Of a stretch of DNA of 64,000 nt, positions 36,473 to 45,384 are shown piece by piece. The translations under genes were made by a program, and so were the position numbers. The stretch's first letter is position 1; each line of letters opens with the position of its first letter. The stretch covers positions 558,001-622,000 of the forward strand of contig CALOBT010000031.1 of the NCBI GenBank assembly GCA_942491575.1. The letters are read 5' to 3'. Under the pieces are notes generated by a model that had not been told where the DNA came from, searched no databases, and saw only the letters and a list, made by a program, of their open reading frames with translations. The DNA is from CAZHNW01 sp942491575 (GTDB taxonomy: Bacteria > Spirochaetota > UBA4802 > UBA5550).

Positions 36473-39460
36473 TTAAAGGCCAAACTCTGCCCTTTCAATC
36501 AATTCAAGCTGCATGTCCCTGTTCAGTGTCACAAAGTATGCATTGTAGCCGGAAATTCTCACAAGGAGGTCCCGGTAATTTTCAGGATTTTCCATGGCGT
36601 CCCTTAGCATCGCCGATGATACCACGTTGAACTGTATCTGCATCCCCCCCATGTCGATATAGCTTTTGGCGTATGAGAAGATATGGTTAACCGCCTCTTC
36701 GTGGCTTTCGGAAGCCTCGGGGACCACCTTCACATTGAAGGCGATGTTGTTATTCATGTTTTCAGCCTTCAGTTTTGATACATCCCTGACATTGTCGAGA
36801 AGATTTTTTGAGGCATGAGCCTCAGGTGTGAGCCCCGGAGTGAAGGCCTTGCCAGCGAGACGTCCCGACGGGAGGGCCCCCGTGAGGGTCCCAAAGGCAA
36901 CATGGTTGGACATTGACCAGAAGCCCGCGGTATATTTACCGCCCCGGTAGTTGGTGCGTTTCCCGAATGAATCGTGGGCGAATTTTACAATACGGTTCGC
37001 CATTTTTAGCGCCTCCGGGTCTCCAGAACCAAAGAGGGGTACGCGGTTTTTTACCATGGCCAGGAGGGGGGCGTCCTTCTGAAAGTTCCGGTTTACCGCA
37101 TCGAGAATCTTTTCGAAGGTAACTTTCTTTTCATCATAGACAAGTGTTTTTATCGCCATGAGGGAATCCGTAACGTCTGCGAGGCCGATACAGGCGGTAC
37201 CTGAGGTATTGTACCTGGCGCCGCCTTTGGTCACGTCTTTCCCTGAAGTAATGGATCCCTCTATCATGCTGGAAAGAAATGGTGTCGGCCTGATGACCTG
37301 GTGAGTCTCCCCCAGCATGTTGTTGAAGCTGCATGACTGTTCAGCAAGAAAATCAAACTGCCCGCAGAAGGCCTTGTAGAATTTTTCGAAGGTGTCAAAA
37401 TCTTCCGCCTCGATGCTTCCTGTTTTTGGCCCCACGTCCCAGCGCATGAGGGGGTGCCGGCCGTTATTCATTGCCATCTCAAGGGCGGCAACCATGTTAA
37501 ACATCATGCAGTTTGTGTGTCCCATGTGCCGTCCGGAGATTGTCGGCTCCACGCACCCCGTGGCTGACCAGTCCCGGAGATGTTTTGCGGGATAGTTGAA
37601 CTCCTTCAGGGAATCCATCACAGCTTCGTCATTATGGATGGAGGGTGTTGCCGCTGTGTTCAGGTTCACCTCGCTGAGGCGCCGCAGGTAGGCTTCACTG
37701 TTTTTCTTTTTGTGGTACCGGGCATTGACATTGGGGTCCCGAACCTTCAGCATTTCAGTTGCCTTCAGAAAAATGTAGGTCATGTCATTGACGGCGTCTT
37801 TCCCCTCCGGGGTTACCCCGCCAAGGGTGATGGCCTGATCAGATGAACTTCCCCCGAAGAGATAATTGCCGATGTCCGGTACCAGGGGCAGGTGATCAGT
37901 GCAGCGCATGTAGAAACAGCCGACAAGTTCAATGGCGCCCCTGATATATTCCTCACGGGCCTTCTTCGATTTTATCTTCGTCATGTCCGCGTCGAAGTAG
38001 GGCTGGAGCCACAGGTCGAGCCTTCCCAGGGAAAGACCCGCGTTGGTGTTTTCCATGTGCATCCCCACCCAGAGTATCCAGAGGGCGTTCACCGCCTCAT
38101 CGAGGGTCTTTGCCCCTTCCATGGGGACGCGCCCGCAGATGGTGCCGAGTCTCTGCAGTTCCTTTTTTCGCTGCGGGTTGGTAGTTTTATCGGCCTGTGC
38201 TTTTGCCTCCACGGATAGATTAAGGGCATAGGAGTTTATTCCCTCAAGGGTTATCTTCATCGCTTTGAGGAGGATTATTTTTTCATCATTATTTTTCGGG
38301 GTCTTTTTTAATTCTGCATCGATTTCCTTTGCAAGGCCCCGGGTACCCTTTGAAAGAATCATGGGATAATCAATAATGGTGTGTGAGATGGCGACGGTCT
38401 TCCAGAGAAAGTAGACGGCGAAGCGTTCGTCCAGCTGCTGGCAGAGGGGGTATCCATTTTTGGCGCGAACCTGTTCCCTGATGTTTCGATTCAGCCAGTA
38501 GGGGTATACCTTTTTGTGCAGGACCTCCACTGTTTCCGGATCTACGTCGTAGGGATTGAGATGCCGGTACGGCGTGGTGAAGAGTTCCCCCCATATCATC
38601 GTGCCGTGGGAATCGGGATAGAGTACCACGCCGATCTCTTTTGTGGTGGTGGTCCCCGCGATGAGATCGTTTTCCCGTATAATGGGGCGGCGGTTTTCCA
38701 TCAGGTGTTTAAAGGCGCGGGCCTGGCGGAGTTCAGGCTTCCAGGGAGCGCCTTCAGTGTCATTTTCGAAACCGTTGGCGCGGAACCACTCCGTCAGGAG
38801 AAGGGGGCGCTCATGGCAGAGTGCCGGTTTTGCCGTGAAGTGAATATCAAGAAAGGCTCCAAGGCGGGGGAAGTCGGAAAGGCTGTAGTGGCTCAGGTAC
38901 GGGTCATCAAGATGTTTCACCCCCGGGTCGCGGAGGTCCGTAGCGAGAAACTCCTGTTTTGCTGCGGGTTTCGGCGAGGGGACCGCAGCGGTTCTTCTTT
39001 TTTTTGAGGGGGAAGTTTTATTCTCTTTCTGCAGCATTTTTATATGGGTCTTTTTCATCAGCACTGAGATGAAAAAGTTAAAGAGCTGCAGGTACGCCAG
39101 GTTGCCCCGTGGGACCATGCGGTTTTTCATCAGGAGATTAAAGACTTCACTGGGGGGACTGGAGATCATCTGCCTGACACCGGCCTCGTCCAAGAATACC
39201 AGTCGGGCATCGGCATCTTCCCCCGTGCCGGGAGTCACTGTGGCCCTGCCGTCAATGAATGATATTGTCTGTGCAACAGAACCGCTTTCCGTTTCAACAC
39301 CGATGGAAAAATTGATCCATCCCTCTTCCCATTGGAGGTATTGCTTTAGTGACTTCCTTTTGTTGAAGTTCAGTGCCATCAGGTTCAGGAGGACTTTAAC
39401 AAGGGTGTTGGTGATTCCCCTGCCGCGGGCACCGGTTTTTTCTGCTGTACGGATATTCAT
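36473..39460 (-). CDS. SCP2-domain fused glycyl radical enzyme (eliminase-type)
   Basis: A 995-residue enzyme, longer than the usual 780-850. The catalytic part has the thiyl motif TGCVEP with C636 and E638, and the glycyl radical motif RISGYNAYF near the C-terminus (G971). Cys-Val-Glu is the pattern of choline TMA-lyase, glycerol dehydratase and hydroxyproline dehydratase; pyruvate formate-lyase has Cys-Cys. The first about 150 residues are extra and look like an SCP2 sterol-carrier domain: WINFSIGVETESG, GRATVTPG, EDADARLVFLDEAG and PRGNLAYLQLFNFF. A basic linker (about 148-165) joins the two. A lipid-like or hydrophobic substrate is inferred. The reaction is unknown. AGGGGGAAG precedes the ATG; TetR lies upstream and the activase downstream. 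Confidence 0.9.
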   Translation of the reverse strand: MNIRTAEKTGARGRGITNTLVKVLLNLMALNFNKRKSLKQYLQWEEGWINFSIGVETESGSVAQTISFIDGRATVTPGTGEDADARLVFLDEAGVRQMISSPPSEVFNLLMKNRMVPRGNLAYLQLFNFFISVLMKKTHIKMLQKENKTSPSKKRRTAAVPSPKPAAKQEFLATDLRDPGVKHLDDPYLSHYSLSDFPRLGAFLDIHFTAKPALCHERPLLLTEWFRANGFENDTEGAPWKPELRQARAFKHLMENRRPIIRENDLIAGTTTTKEIGVVLYPDSHGTMIWGELFTTPYRHLNPYDVDPETVEVLHKKVYPYWLNRNIREQVRAKNGYPLCQQLDERFAVYFLWKTVAISHTIIDYPMILSKGTRGLAKEIDAELKKTPKNNDEKIILLKAMKITLEGINSYALNLSVEAKAQADKTTNPQRKKELQRLGTICGRVPMEGAKTLDEAVNALWILWVGMHMENTNAGLSLGRLDLWLQPYFDADMTKIKSKKAREEYIRGAIELVGCFYMRCTDHLPLVPDIGNYLFGGSSSDQAITLGGVTPEGKDAVNDMTYIFLKATEMLKVRDPNVNARYHKKKNSEAYLRRLSEVNLNTAATPSIHNDEAVMDSLKEFNYPAKHLRDWSATGCVEPTISGRHMGHTNCMMFNMVAALEMAMNNGRHPLMRWDVGPKTGSIEAEDFDTFEKFYKAFCGQFDFLAEQSCSFNNMLGETHQVIRPTPFLSSMIEGSITSGKDVTKGGARYNTSGTACIGLADVTDSLMAIKTLVYDEKKVTFEKILDAVNRNFQKDAPLLAMVKNRVPLFGSGDPEALKMANRIVKFAHDSFGKRTNYRGGKYTAGFWSMSNHVAFGTLTGALPSGRLAGKAFTPGLTPEAHASKNLLDNVRDVSKLKAENMNNNIAFNVKVVPEASESHEEAVNHIFSYAKSYIDMGGMQIQFNVVSSAMLRDAMENPENYRDLLVRISGYNAYFVTLNRDMQLELIERAEFGL

Positions 39461-39480
39461 TTGACTTCCCCCTTAAATAT

Positions 39481-40161
39481 TTATTTGAGGCTCTGAGCCT
39501 CTCCCGAATCGATGAGAGTCTTCAGGTGAAGTGCCGAGGCAATTACATCCTCAATACGGCGGTCCAGGATTTTACGGCTCTCCTCGTTGACTTCATAGAG
39601 GACCCGGCTGTTGTAAAGGCTGATGATGCCATGAAGATCTGACCACATTCTCATTATCATGTAGCCCGCGTAGTCTTTATCAATATGAAGGCTGTTTTCT
39701 CTGATGTACCCCTCCAGGAGCTGGCTGAAAATGGTGAAACAGCGTATGGAGGTCTGTTTCTCCAGGAGGGCCGTATCTTCGATATCGGTGCCGATGTAGT
39801 CCGTGTATTTTGGTGTGGCGAGGCTGAACATGACGTCGTAATAGTCCGGAAAGGTGATACCGAAATCGCTGTAGGCCCGAATCATAGCGGAGAGTTGTGG
39901 AATCAGTCCGGAATTGCTTGCGAGGCTCTGAGCCAGTTTTCCGTAAAGTATCTCAAAACCCTTCATGCGGATCATCAGGTTCAGTTCATCCTTGCTGGCG
40001 ACGTAGTTATAGATGGTGGTTGCGGTAATGCCGAGGCGGGCGGCGATTTTCCGCATGCTGAGATTGTTGAACCCGTCACTGATGATGAGGCTCAGAGCCG
40101 TGTCTATTATTTCCTCACGGATAGCCTCGATTTCTTCCCGGGGGCGCGGTGCTTTCGGCAT
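39481..40161 (-). CDS. TetR-family regulator of the glycyl radical operon
   Basis: A 226-residue TetR repressor. The HTH reads REEIIDTALSLIISDGFNNLSMRKIAARLGITATTIYNYVASKDEL (about 14-62), and the ligand domain follows. It is the first gene of an operon with the glycyl radical enzyme (20 bases downstream) and the activase. Its own promoter holds two operator-like palindromes, so autoregulation is likely. The same sequence before the LamG lipoprotein gene suggests a second target. The ligand is probably the substrate or product of the enzyme. Family firm; regulation inferred from the sites. Confidence 0.94.
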   Translation of the reverse strand: MPKAPRPREEIEAIREEIIDTALSLIISDGFNNLSMRKIAARLGITATTIYNYVASKDELNLMIRMKGFEILYGKLAQSLASNSGLIPQLSAMIRAYSDFGITFPDYYDVMFSLATPKYTDYIGTDIEDTALLEKQTSIRCFTIFSQLLEGYIRENSLHIDKDYAGYMIMRMWSDLHGIISLYNSRVLYEVNEESRKILDRRIEDVIASALHLKTLIDSGEAQSLK

Positions 40162-40186
40162 TGAAACCTCATTTTCTGGATTGAAA

Positions 40187-40225
40187 TAACGGCGTTAGAA
40201 TAACGGTGTTAATCTAACCTGTCAA
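40187..40225 (-). promoter_or_regulatory. Promoter and twin operators of the TetR-glycyl radical operon
   Basis: On the minus strand TTGACA (40225-40220), 17 bases, TATTCT (40202-40197). Palindrome TAACGGTGTTA (40201-40211) lies in the spacer, and the perfect palindrome TAACGGCGTTA (40187-40197) begins at the end of the -10 box. The centres are 14 bases apart. The transcription start should fall close to the second site, so binding would block the polymerase. The near-identical copy at 44401-44411 supports a common regulator. Confidence 0.85.
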
Positions 40226-40300
40226 GGGAAGTTTTTAAAAGTATTTTTGAAAAGGAAGTTTAATTGAAACAGGCCGGCACTTTTCCCGCTGTAGAAAATA

Positions 40301-40333
40301 AAAAAGGGGAGTATGCCCTGAAGCATACTCCCT
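40301..40333 (-). terminator. Terminator of the GH3 gene
   Basis: GGGAGTATGC pairs with GCATACTCCC around CCTGAA; read on the minus strand it ends in TTTTT. It lies about 40 bases past the GH3 stop. Confidence 0.85.
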
Positions 40334-40371
40334 CTCTTATATACAATTGCAGTATTCTGCAGTATTGATAC

Positions 40372-42444
40372 TTACCAGCTGGTCATACCGTCTCCGAAAT
40401 CGAAGGTTGGGTTTTCAGTATCATTGGGAACATCCTCAAAGGAAGCGCTTACTTCAGCGTCGCTTGAAGGAATTTCCATTGGCAGTTTACCTGATGGAGA
40501 AGCGTCACCGAAAACAAGGTTCAGTATTGCTTCATCAGTTGCGCCAAAGTCAATGAGGAATCCATCGATATCATTGATAAAACCTTCAACAATACCGGGA
40601 CGTACGGCATACATCACCACCACAATCTTGAGAGCGCTATTGGTGCCTTGAGCAGTGATTGCTTCCTGAATTCGATCCCATTCAGGTTGAACACCAGCTA
40701 CAGGATAGCCGAACATTTCATCTATTCCACCGGTGATGGTTATGTCACGCGTTGACGGATCACCATCAGGTCTTATTGCAACTCCATCAAATGAAAGGGG
40801 AATTCCCGCATCGATTCCGAAGTAGATACCATCACGTGCACGGATTCTGATGATGGCAACATCAGCTGATTCCATGGCGGCTATTCTATCTGCAGAAACT
40901 GTAGGATCTGTAGCAGTTACGATTGTCACATTATCGCCGGCAACGTAGTTTGTTGCAACAGTTTGTGAATCGGAAGCGCGTCCACCAAAGTATACATTAG
41001 TCGTACTGCTCTTATCAATTGGGAGAACACTATCATTTTTTAGAAGTACAGTAGATTTAATCTGTGCTTCCAGGTTTCTGGTAATGCTGCTAATAGTAGC
41101 ATTTGCTGCTGAAGAGTCTACATAGGGATTTTCGAAAATTCCAAGGCAGAACATTACTTCAAGCATTTTTGCTGCTGCTTTTTCAAGTTGAGCTTCAGTA
41201 ATGGAACCATCTGTTACCGCGGTTACATATGGTGTAGGATCAGAAGCACCGCCATCCTGATGTGAACCGGCTTCGAGGAATTTTTTTATTTTTTGAGAAG
41301 GAGTAAGACCATCTACTCCCCAGCCCATCATGCCGCCATATGCGGTAACAACACCCCAGTCTGAAACGATCATACCGTCAAAACCCATTGATTTCGCAAG
41401 GTCGATTATTTCTTTGCTATAGGCTGCACCGACCTGTTCGGTGAACTGGTCTTTGAAAATGCTGTAGCAGGGCATCATTGCCATAACGCCGGCATCAAAG
41501 GCAGGCTGAAACATTCTGACGTGATCTGCCAGTTTTCCGCCCGGGTAAATGTTATGTTTTCCAGGTGCGGAATGGCTGTCCATACCGTCTTCGTCAGGAC
41601 CAGCGCCCGGGAAGTGTTTGATAACCGCAGCAACTGAAGTTGGGCTTACCTTATCCCCATTTTGGATTCCTTTAACGAAGGGGCCAATATGTTTGGAGAC
41701 CAGGTAGAAATCCTCTGCAATGGTATTCTGGACTCGTGCCCATCGCGGCTCTGAGGCAACATCAGCCATGGGGCCAAGCTGCATTCTGACACCGATTGCG
41801 CGGTATTCTTTGTTGATGGCATCACCATAGGCTCTGGTGAGTTCTGTGTCATCCATGGCGCCTATTCCTTCCGGCATGGGCCAGTTGGAAAAGAGCCCAG
41901 CTGCATTGTTGGTACCGTCAACATTATGCATTGGGTCAAGACTAATTAAGAAGGGAATTCCGAGCCTTGTGCCCTCAGAAACCTTCTGGACTTCGTTAAA
42001 ATAGATTGCACATTGTTCCGCGGTCACCATGTCATTAAGACGAGCCACGCCAAAACGGATATGCTTTTCCTGAATATCCTTTCCAGTGTCAACACCGACT
42101 ACTCCATCAACTGACACACTACCTGGACTGTTGTGAACCATAAGACCGGCTTTTTCTTCAAGGGTCATTTGTGCTGCCAGATCTGCGGCCCTTTTGGTTG
42201 GTGATTGTCTCCAGTCTTCGTATGTGTCCAACTTTCCGTTGCCATTAGAATCTTTAAACTGCAGACCACCCTTTGTGATAATTTTTTTCGAATCAACAGA
42301 GATTACCGGCTGAGATTCAAAAACCGGTGGTATGTCCGTTGGATCGAGAGTGATCGATGGCAGGTCTGAACTACTGTCGCTTCCGCATGCCGTAAAAAAC
42401 AGGGCCAGCGGAAGAGAAAACAGAACTAGAATCTTTTTCATCAT
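40372..42444 (-). CDS. Glycoside hydrolase family 3 lipoprotein (beta-glucosidase-like)
   Basis: A 690-residue exported glycosidase. A signal peptide ends at LFFTAC (about residue 18), a relaxed lipobox, with a Ser/Asp linker after it. The GH3 N-terminal barrel has LMVHNSPGS, MADVASEPRWAR, KHFPGAGPDEDGMDSH and the nucleophile GFDGMIVSDWG (D362). The C-terminal alpha/beta sandwich follows (about 430-690). Beta-glucosidase or a related exo-beta-glycosidase activity is expected at the envelope; exact sugar preference is unknown. The start is at 42444 with AGGAG seven bases upstream; the frame is open to 42552. A terminator follows the stop. Confidence 0.9.
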   Translation of the reverse strand: MMKKILVLFSLPLALFFTACGSDSSSDLPSITLDPTDIPPVFESQPVISVDSKKIITKGGLQFKDSNGNGKLDTYEDWRQSPTKRAADLAAQMTLEEKAGLMVHNSPGSVSVDGVVGVDTGKDIQEKHIRFGVARLNDMVTAEQCAIYFNEVQKVSEGTRLGIPFLISLDPMHNVDGTNNAAGLFSNWPMPEGIGAMDDTELTRAYGDAINKEYRAIGVRMQLGPMADVASEPRWARVQNTIAEDFYLVSKHIGPFVKGIQNGDKVSPTSVAAVIKHFPGAGPDEDGMDSHSAPGKHNIYPGGKLADHVRMFQPAFDAGVMAMMPCYSIFKDQFTEQVGAAYSKEIIDLAKSMGFDGMIVSDWGVVTAYGGMMGWGVDGLTPSQKIKKFLEAGSHQDGGASDPTPYVTAVTDGSITEAQLEKAAAKMLEVMFCLGIFENPYVDSSAANATISSITRNLEAQIKSTVLLKNDSVLPIDKSSTTNVYFGGRASDSQTVATNYVAGDNVTIVTATDPTVSADRIAAMESADVAIIRIRARDGIYFGIDAGIPLSFDGVAIRPDGDPSTRDITITGGIDEMFGYPVAGVQPEWDRIQEAITAQGTNSALKIVVVMYAVRPGIVEGFINDIDGFLIDFGATDEAILNLVFGDASPSGKLPMEIPSSDAEVSASFEDVPNDTENPTFDFGDGMTSW

Positions 42445-43025
42445 GAACTTTCTCCTTCCAAATTTTCCCGATGTACTGAGGTGAAACAGGCCATGCTGCA
42501 TAACCCTGGCCGGTGTGTCCTGGATTTTTATGTACAGGTAAAATTTCCCCATACTGCCTTTTCCGGTGAAAGTTTCGCATTATGTGCCTGAAAACCATAC
42601 ATCTGGTTTTAGAGTATAATTACCGGATATTTTCTTATAAATCTCATGAGGAGTTGATATATCAGAAAATACCAGTGTGCGAAAACTGATATCAGGATAT
42701 GCAGAAACAAAAAAATGCTTATTCAGGGTGCCAGGTCAGGGATTGGGGGGAAGTTTGATGCTTTCTGAGAGGGAGGAGCATCGTCAGAGGTCGGCTCAGA
42801 GCCTCTATGTTAAGATTTTCATTGCTGGCAGGATCAAATAGGGTAAATTCCAAAAAATTTATTGGAGAATTAGCTCCTTTATTGTGCAATTTGCTTCTTC
42901 TTTTTTGATTTTCCAGGCTAATCTTCAGTTGTGCCGTTAAAATTTTGGCATATTCAATACCTGAAGAGATATTATTTGACAAATCGTGTCATTTCAAGCA
43001 TCTGTAAAAGAAAGAATATCCGGTC
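42445..43025. other. Gene-poor region
   Basis: About 580 bases between the divergent GH3 and methyltransferase genes. Both promoters must lie here. One open frame, 42719-42982 on the minus strand (87 codons), starts at TTG and has no convincing ribosome binding site; it is not called. No operator like TAACGGYGTTA is seen. Confidence 0.5.
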
Positions 43026-43772
43026 ATGAATCCCATAGAATACATAGAACCCTATTCGGACCTGGCCACCGCCTATGATTATATTCTGCAGGGGGTGGAT
43101 TACCAGGGATGGTATCATTATATCAAAGAACTGATGTATAAATATGTAGATAATCCCCGGCTGATTCTGGAATTGGGGTGCGGCACGGGGCGTTTTGGTG
43201 CGAAGTTCTCCGCTGAAAACTATAATATATATGGAATGGACCTTTCCCTCGATATGGTTCGGGTGGCCAAAACCAGGGCCTTTAAATCTTTCAGGGTCTT
43301 CTGCGGGGATATTGCGCAATTCAGCCTTGCGAAGACACCTGATTTCATTTTTGCAGTCCATGACACGATGAATTATTTTCTTCAATTAAAGGAAGTACAG
43401 GGGGCGATCCGTTCCGTGAGGCATGTCATGGGTGACGAAACAATATTCATGTTCGATGTCACCACAGAATACAATATGCTGTATAATTTTGATGGTAAAA
43501 CGACCACCTATGATGTTCGTGGAAGGGATGTTGAATGGACAAACCGCTACGATCCGAAAGAAAAATTTATGGTCTCTACCCTGAGATTTTTCGGGGATGA
43601 CGGAACCTGCCGTGAAGAGAATCATTTCCAGCGAATTTATACAGTGAAAGAAATTAAAGAAGTATTACGGCGGGAAAGAATGGAGATTCTTGGTATATTC
43701 GGAGATTTTACCTTCGAAGAACCGAAGAAAGACACAGTGATGATAAACTTTGTTGTCAGGAAGCAGTTATGA
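43026..43772 (+). CDS. Class I SAM-dependent methyltransferase
   Basis: A 248-residue cytoplasmic methyltransferase. Motif I is LILELGCGTGRFG (about 50-62), followed by YGMDLSLDMVRVAK (acidic loop at strand 2). The C-terminal part has VEWTNRYDPKEKFM, which resembles the Rossmann-fold groups with a small beta cap. The methyl acceptor is unknown. The stop codon overlaps the next start by four bases (ATGA), so the two are coupled. An unnamed class I fold with SAM binding is as much as can be said. Confidence 0.88.
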   Translation: MNPIEYIEPYSDLATAYDYILQGVDYQGWYHYIKELMYKYVDNPRLILELGCGTGRFGAKFSAENYNIYGMDLSLDMVRVAKTRAFKSFRVFCGDIAQFSLAKTPDFIFAVHDTMNYFLQLKEVQGAIRSVRHVMGDETIFMFDVTTEYNMLYNFDGKTTTYDVRGRDVEWTNRYDPKEKFMVSTLRFFGDDGTCREENHFQRIYTVKEIKEVLRRERMEILGIFGDFTFEEPKKDTVMINFVVRKQL

Positions 43773-44107
43773 GCATTTTATTATATATTGCAGGATTGGT
43801 TATTGGTGTCTCCCTTTTTTTCTATCTTCTTTCCCTTTTAAACGACGGGAAAGAAAAAATTAAGGGCTCATCACCGGCCAAAAAAAAGGTAAAGGCGGTA
43901 ACCAATGAAATTGCCTCTCCCGCCATTGAAACTATTCCCCCGGGGGAGAGGATGTGCCCCCTCTGCAGGTCGAAGCTTTCAAAATACGAGGCTCTCTACG
44001 CCGCACCGGTAGTTGGTGACAAGGATCAGAAATTGATGATTTACGGATGCCGTTACTGTTATAAAAACGGTGAAGATCCAGATACTGTAAAGAAATCCGT
44101 AATTTAG
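43769..44107 (+). CDS. Small membrane protein with zinc-ribbon-like domain
   Basis: A 112-residue protein with one N-terminal membrane helix (about 3-22), a Lys-rich linker and a C-terminal domain containing CPLC (about 63-66) and CRYC (about 93-96), which fits a zinc ribbon. It overlaps the methyltransferase by four bases, so the two are co-translated. The cytoplasmic domain is presumably tethered to the membrane. No known function. Confidence 0.8.
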   Translation: MSILLYIAGLVIGVSLFFYLLSLLNDGKEKIKGSSPAKKKVKAVTNEIASPAIETIPPGERMCPLCRSKLSKYEALYAAPVVGDKDQKLMIYGCRYCYKNGEDPDTVKKSVI

Positions 44108-44139
44108 TTTAAGGATTTTCTATTGTCCTGATATAAACC

Positions 44140-44325
44140 CCCATGTCCTCCCCTCAAACCCCCCGGAGGGGGGCTTAAAGAAATTTCATCGCTATAATAT
44201 TTAATATAACAAAAGAAAATTTTAAATATAATCAATTATATTGATTTATAATTCTGCCTGCTCAAATGGTTAGAAGAAAAATTTAGCCCCCCTCAGGGTG
44301 GCTGGGGGGAGGTGGGCGGTGCGAA
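44140..44325. repeat. MITE-like element: imperfect terminal inverted repeats around an AT-rich core
   Basis: Two GC-rich arms of about 45 bases (44140-44187 and 44282-44325) are imperfect reverse complements, both containing GAGGGGGGCT when read in one direction, with an AT-rich core of about 95 bases between them. The arms contrast sharply with the flanks. No transposase is present. This suits a miniature inverted-repeat element or a large stem; there is no second copy in this window. Confidence 0.5.
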
Positions 44326-44391
44326 ACGTGTCAGGTAAACAATTTCTATATAGAGTGCAATAAAAAATATTCTCAGTTTGAGGCATATATG

Positions 44392-44425
44392 TTGACGCAT
44401 TAACGGTGTTAAGTTATACTTAACC
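44392..44425 (+). promoter_or_regulatory. Promoter of the LamG lipoprotein gene with TetR-type operator
   Basis: TTGACG (44392-44397), exactly 17 bases, TATACT (44415-44420). The spacer contains TAACGGTGTTA (44401-44411), identical to one of the two operators in front of the TetR-glycyl radical operon. A half-site TTAACC follows the -10 box. The lipoprotein gene starts 36 bases downstream. Confidence 0.85.
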
Positions 44426-44460
44426 TATAAAGAAAAAAAAAGACAGCGAGGTGGCTTACA

Positions 44461-45339
44461 ATGAAACGCGGGATAAGAATTCTTATGGTATTGATGATCG
44501 GTACAGTTTTTGCTGCTGCAGGGTGCAGTGATTTGGGAGGCAATCCAAAAACAGATGATGATCTTGACAGCCCAATTGCCTATTATTTTTTCAATGAACT
44601 GGTTACTGTTGGAAGTGATCAGGTAGATCAGAATGATTACAGTAGCGGGGCAGTACTAAATGCTGTCTCTATTGATGGTGCAACTGTAGCAGTTGGCGGG
44701 AAATACCTCGATGATCTGGATGGAGATAATGATACTAGTAACGATGTAGCCCATACAGGCGTATTCGATGGAATTAATGATTATTTCGAAATTACTGACC
44801 TGACAACGGGATTAAATTCAGACTTCACAGTAACGGCATGGATTAACCCTGCGAATACTTCTGATATGCCTATCATTAGTAAGCATACTGCCGATGGAAC
44901 TGGTGACGCATCCTCAGAATTTTTCCTTGGAATTGTTAGCAGTAAACTGACATTAATTTTAGGCAATAGTGCCGGGGGAGCTGTTACGGTGACTGGTACT
45001 GCGAATATACCAGCCAGTACATGGACCTTTGTCGCTGTATCGGTTTCAGGAACTACCATCAGCCTTCTTGTTAATCCTGAAGATCAGGCGTATCCGCTGG
45101 ATGACAATGACTTCATTGACAGCGCTGAATTTGATAGAAGCGGTACCTATAGCGGCACCCGTCAATCAGGGAATCTGCCGGTGCAGATTGGAAGATATAA
45201 TAATGGTGCTGCAGCTTTTTTTAATGGAAATATTGACCAGGTTCGCCTGTTCGGTGCTGGTCTGGTAATTTTGAATGATGATACACCTGCCGTTCTTGAT
45301 GCAGGGGCTATTGGTTTTATATACGAGTCGGAAAAATAG
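44461..45339 (+). CDS. LamG-domain lipoprotein
   Basis: A 292-residue exported protein with a lipobox at FAAAGC (about residue 21). An acidic linker is followed by a concanavalin/LamG-type domain (about 85-275): VAHTGVFDGINDYFEI, FTVTAWINP, WTFVAVSVSG, and VQIGRYNNGAAAFFNGNIDQVRLFG are all standard strands of that fold, commonly carbohydrate- or protein-binding. Its promoter holds the operator of the glycyl radical operon, so it may bind or capture the same substrate at the cell surface. That link is inference. AGCGAGGTGG precedes the ATG. Confidence 0.86.
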   Translation: MKRGIRILMVLMIGTVFAAAGCSDLGGNPKTDDDLDSPIAYYFFNELVTVGSDQVDQNDYSSGAVLNAVSIDGATVAVGGKYLDDLDGDNDTSNDVAHTGVFDGINDYFEITDLTTGLNSDFTVTAWINPANTSDMPIISKHTADGTGDASSEFFLGIVSSKLTLILGNSAGGAVTVTGTANIPASTWTFVAVSVSGTTISLLVNPEDQAYPLDDNDFIDSAEFDRSGTYSGTRQSGNLPVQIGRYNNGAAAFFNGNIDQVRLFGAGLVILNDDTPAVLDAGAIGFIYESEK

Positions 45340-45345
45340 TTATTT

Positions 45346-45375
45346 TGCAGGTTCGACATCAAAGTCGAACCTGCA
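45346..45375. terminator. Perfect 12-bp hairpin between convergent genes
   Basis: TGCAGGTTCGAC pairs with GTCGAACCTGCA around ATCAAA. On the minus strand AAAATAAC follows, with few T. It lies six bases after the LamG stop and nine past the pcm stop. Confidence 0.72.
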
Positions 45376-45384
45376 GAGAAGTAA

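Noticed and set aside
32948..42775. Shared purine-rich string GGGGGGAAGTTT with ATGCT after it at about 32948 and 42745
   Set aside because: Only about 12-16 bases alike in two places, low complexity; likely chance.
42719..42982. 87-codon open frame on the minus strand in the gap before the methyltransferase
   Set aside because: Starts at TTG, has no ribosome binding site and no recognisable motif; more likely chance.
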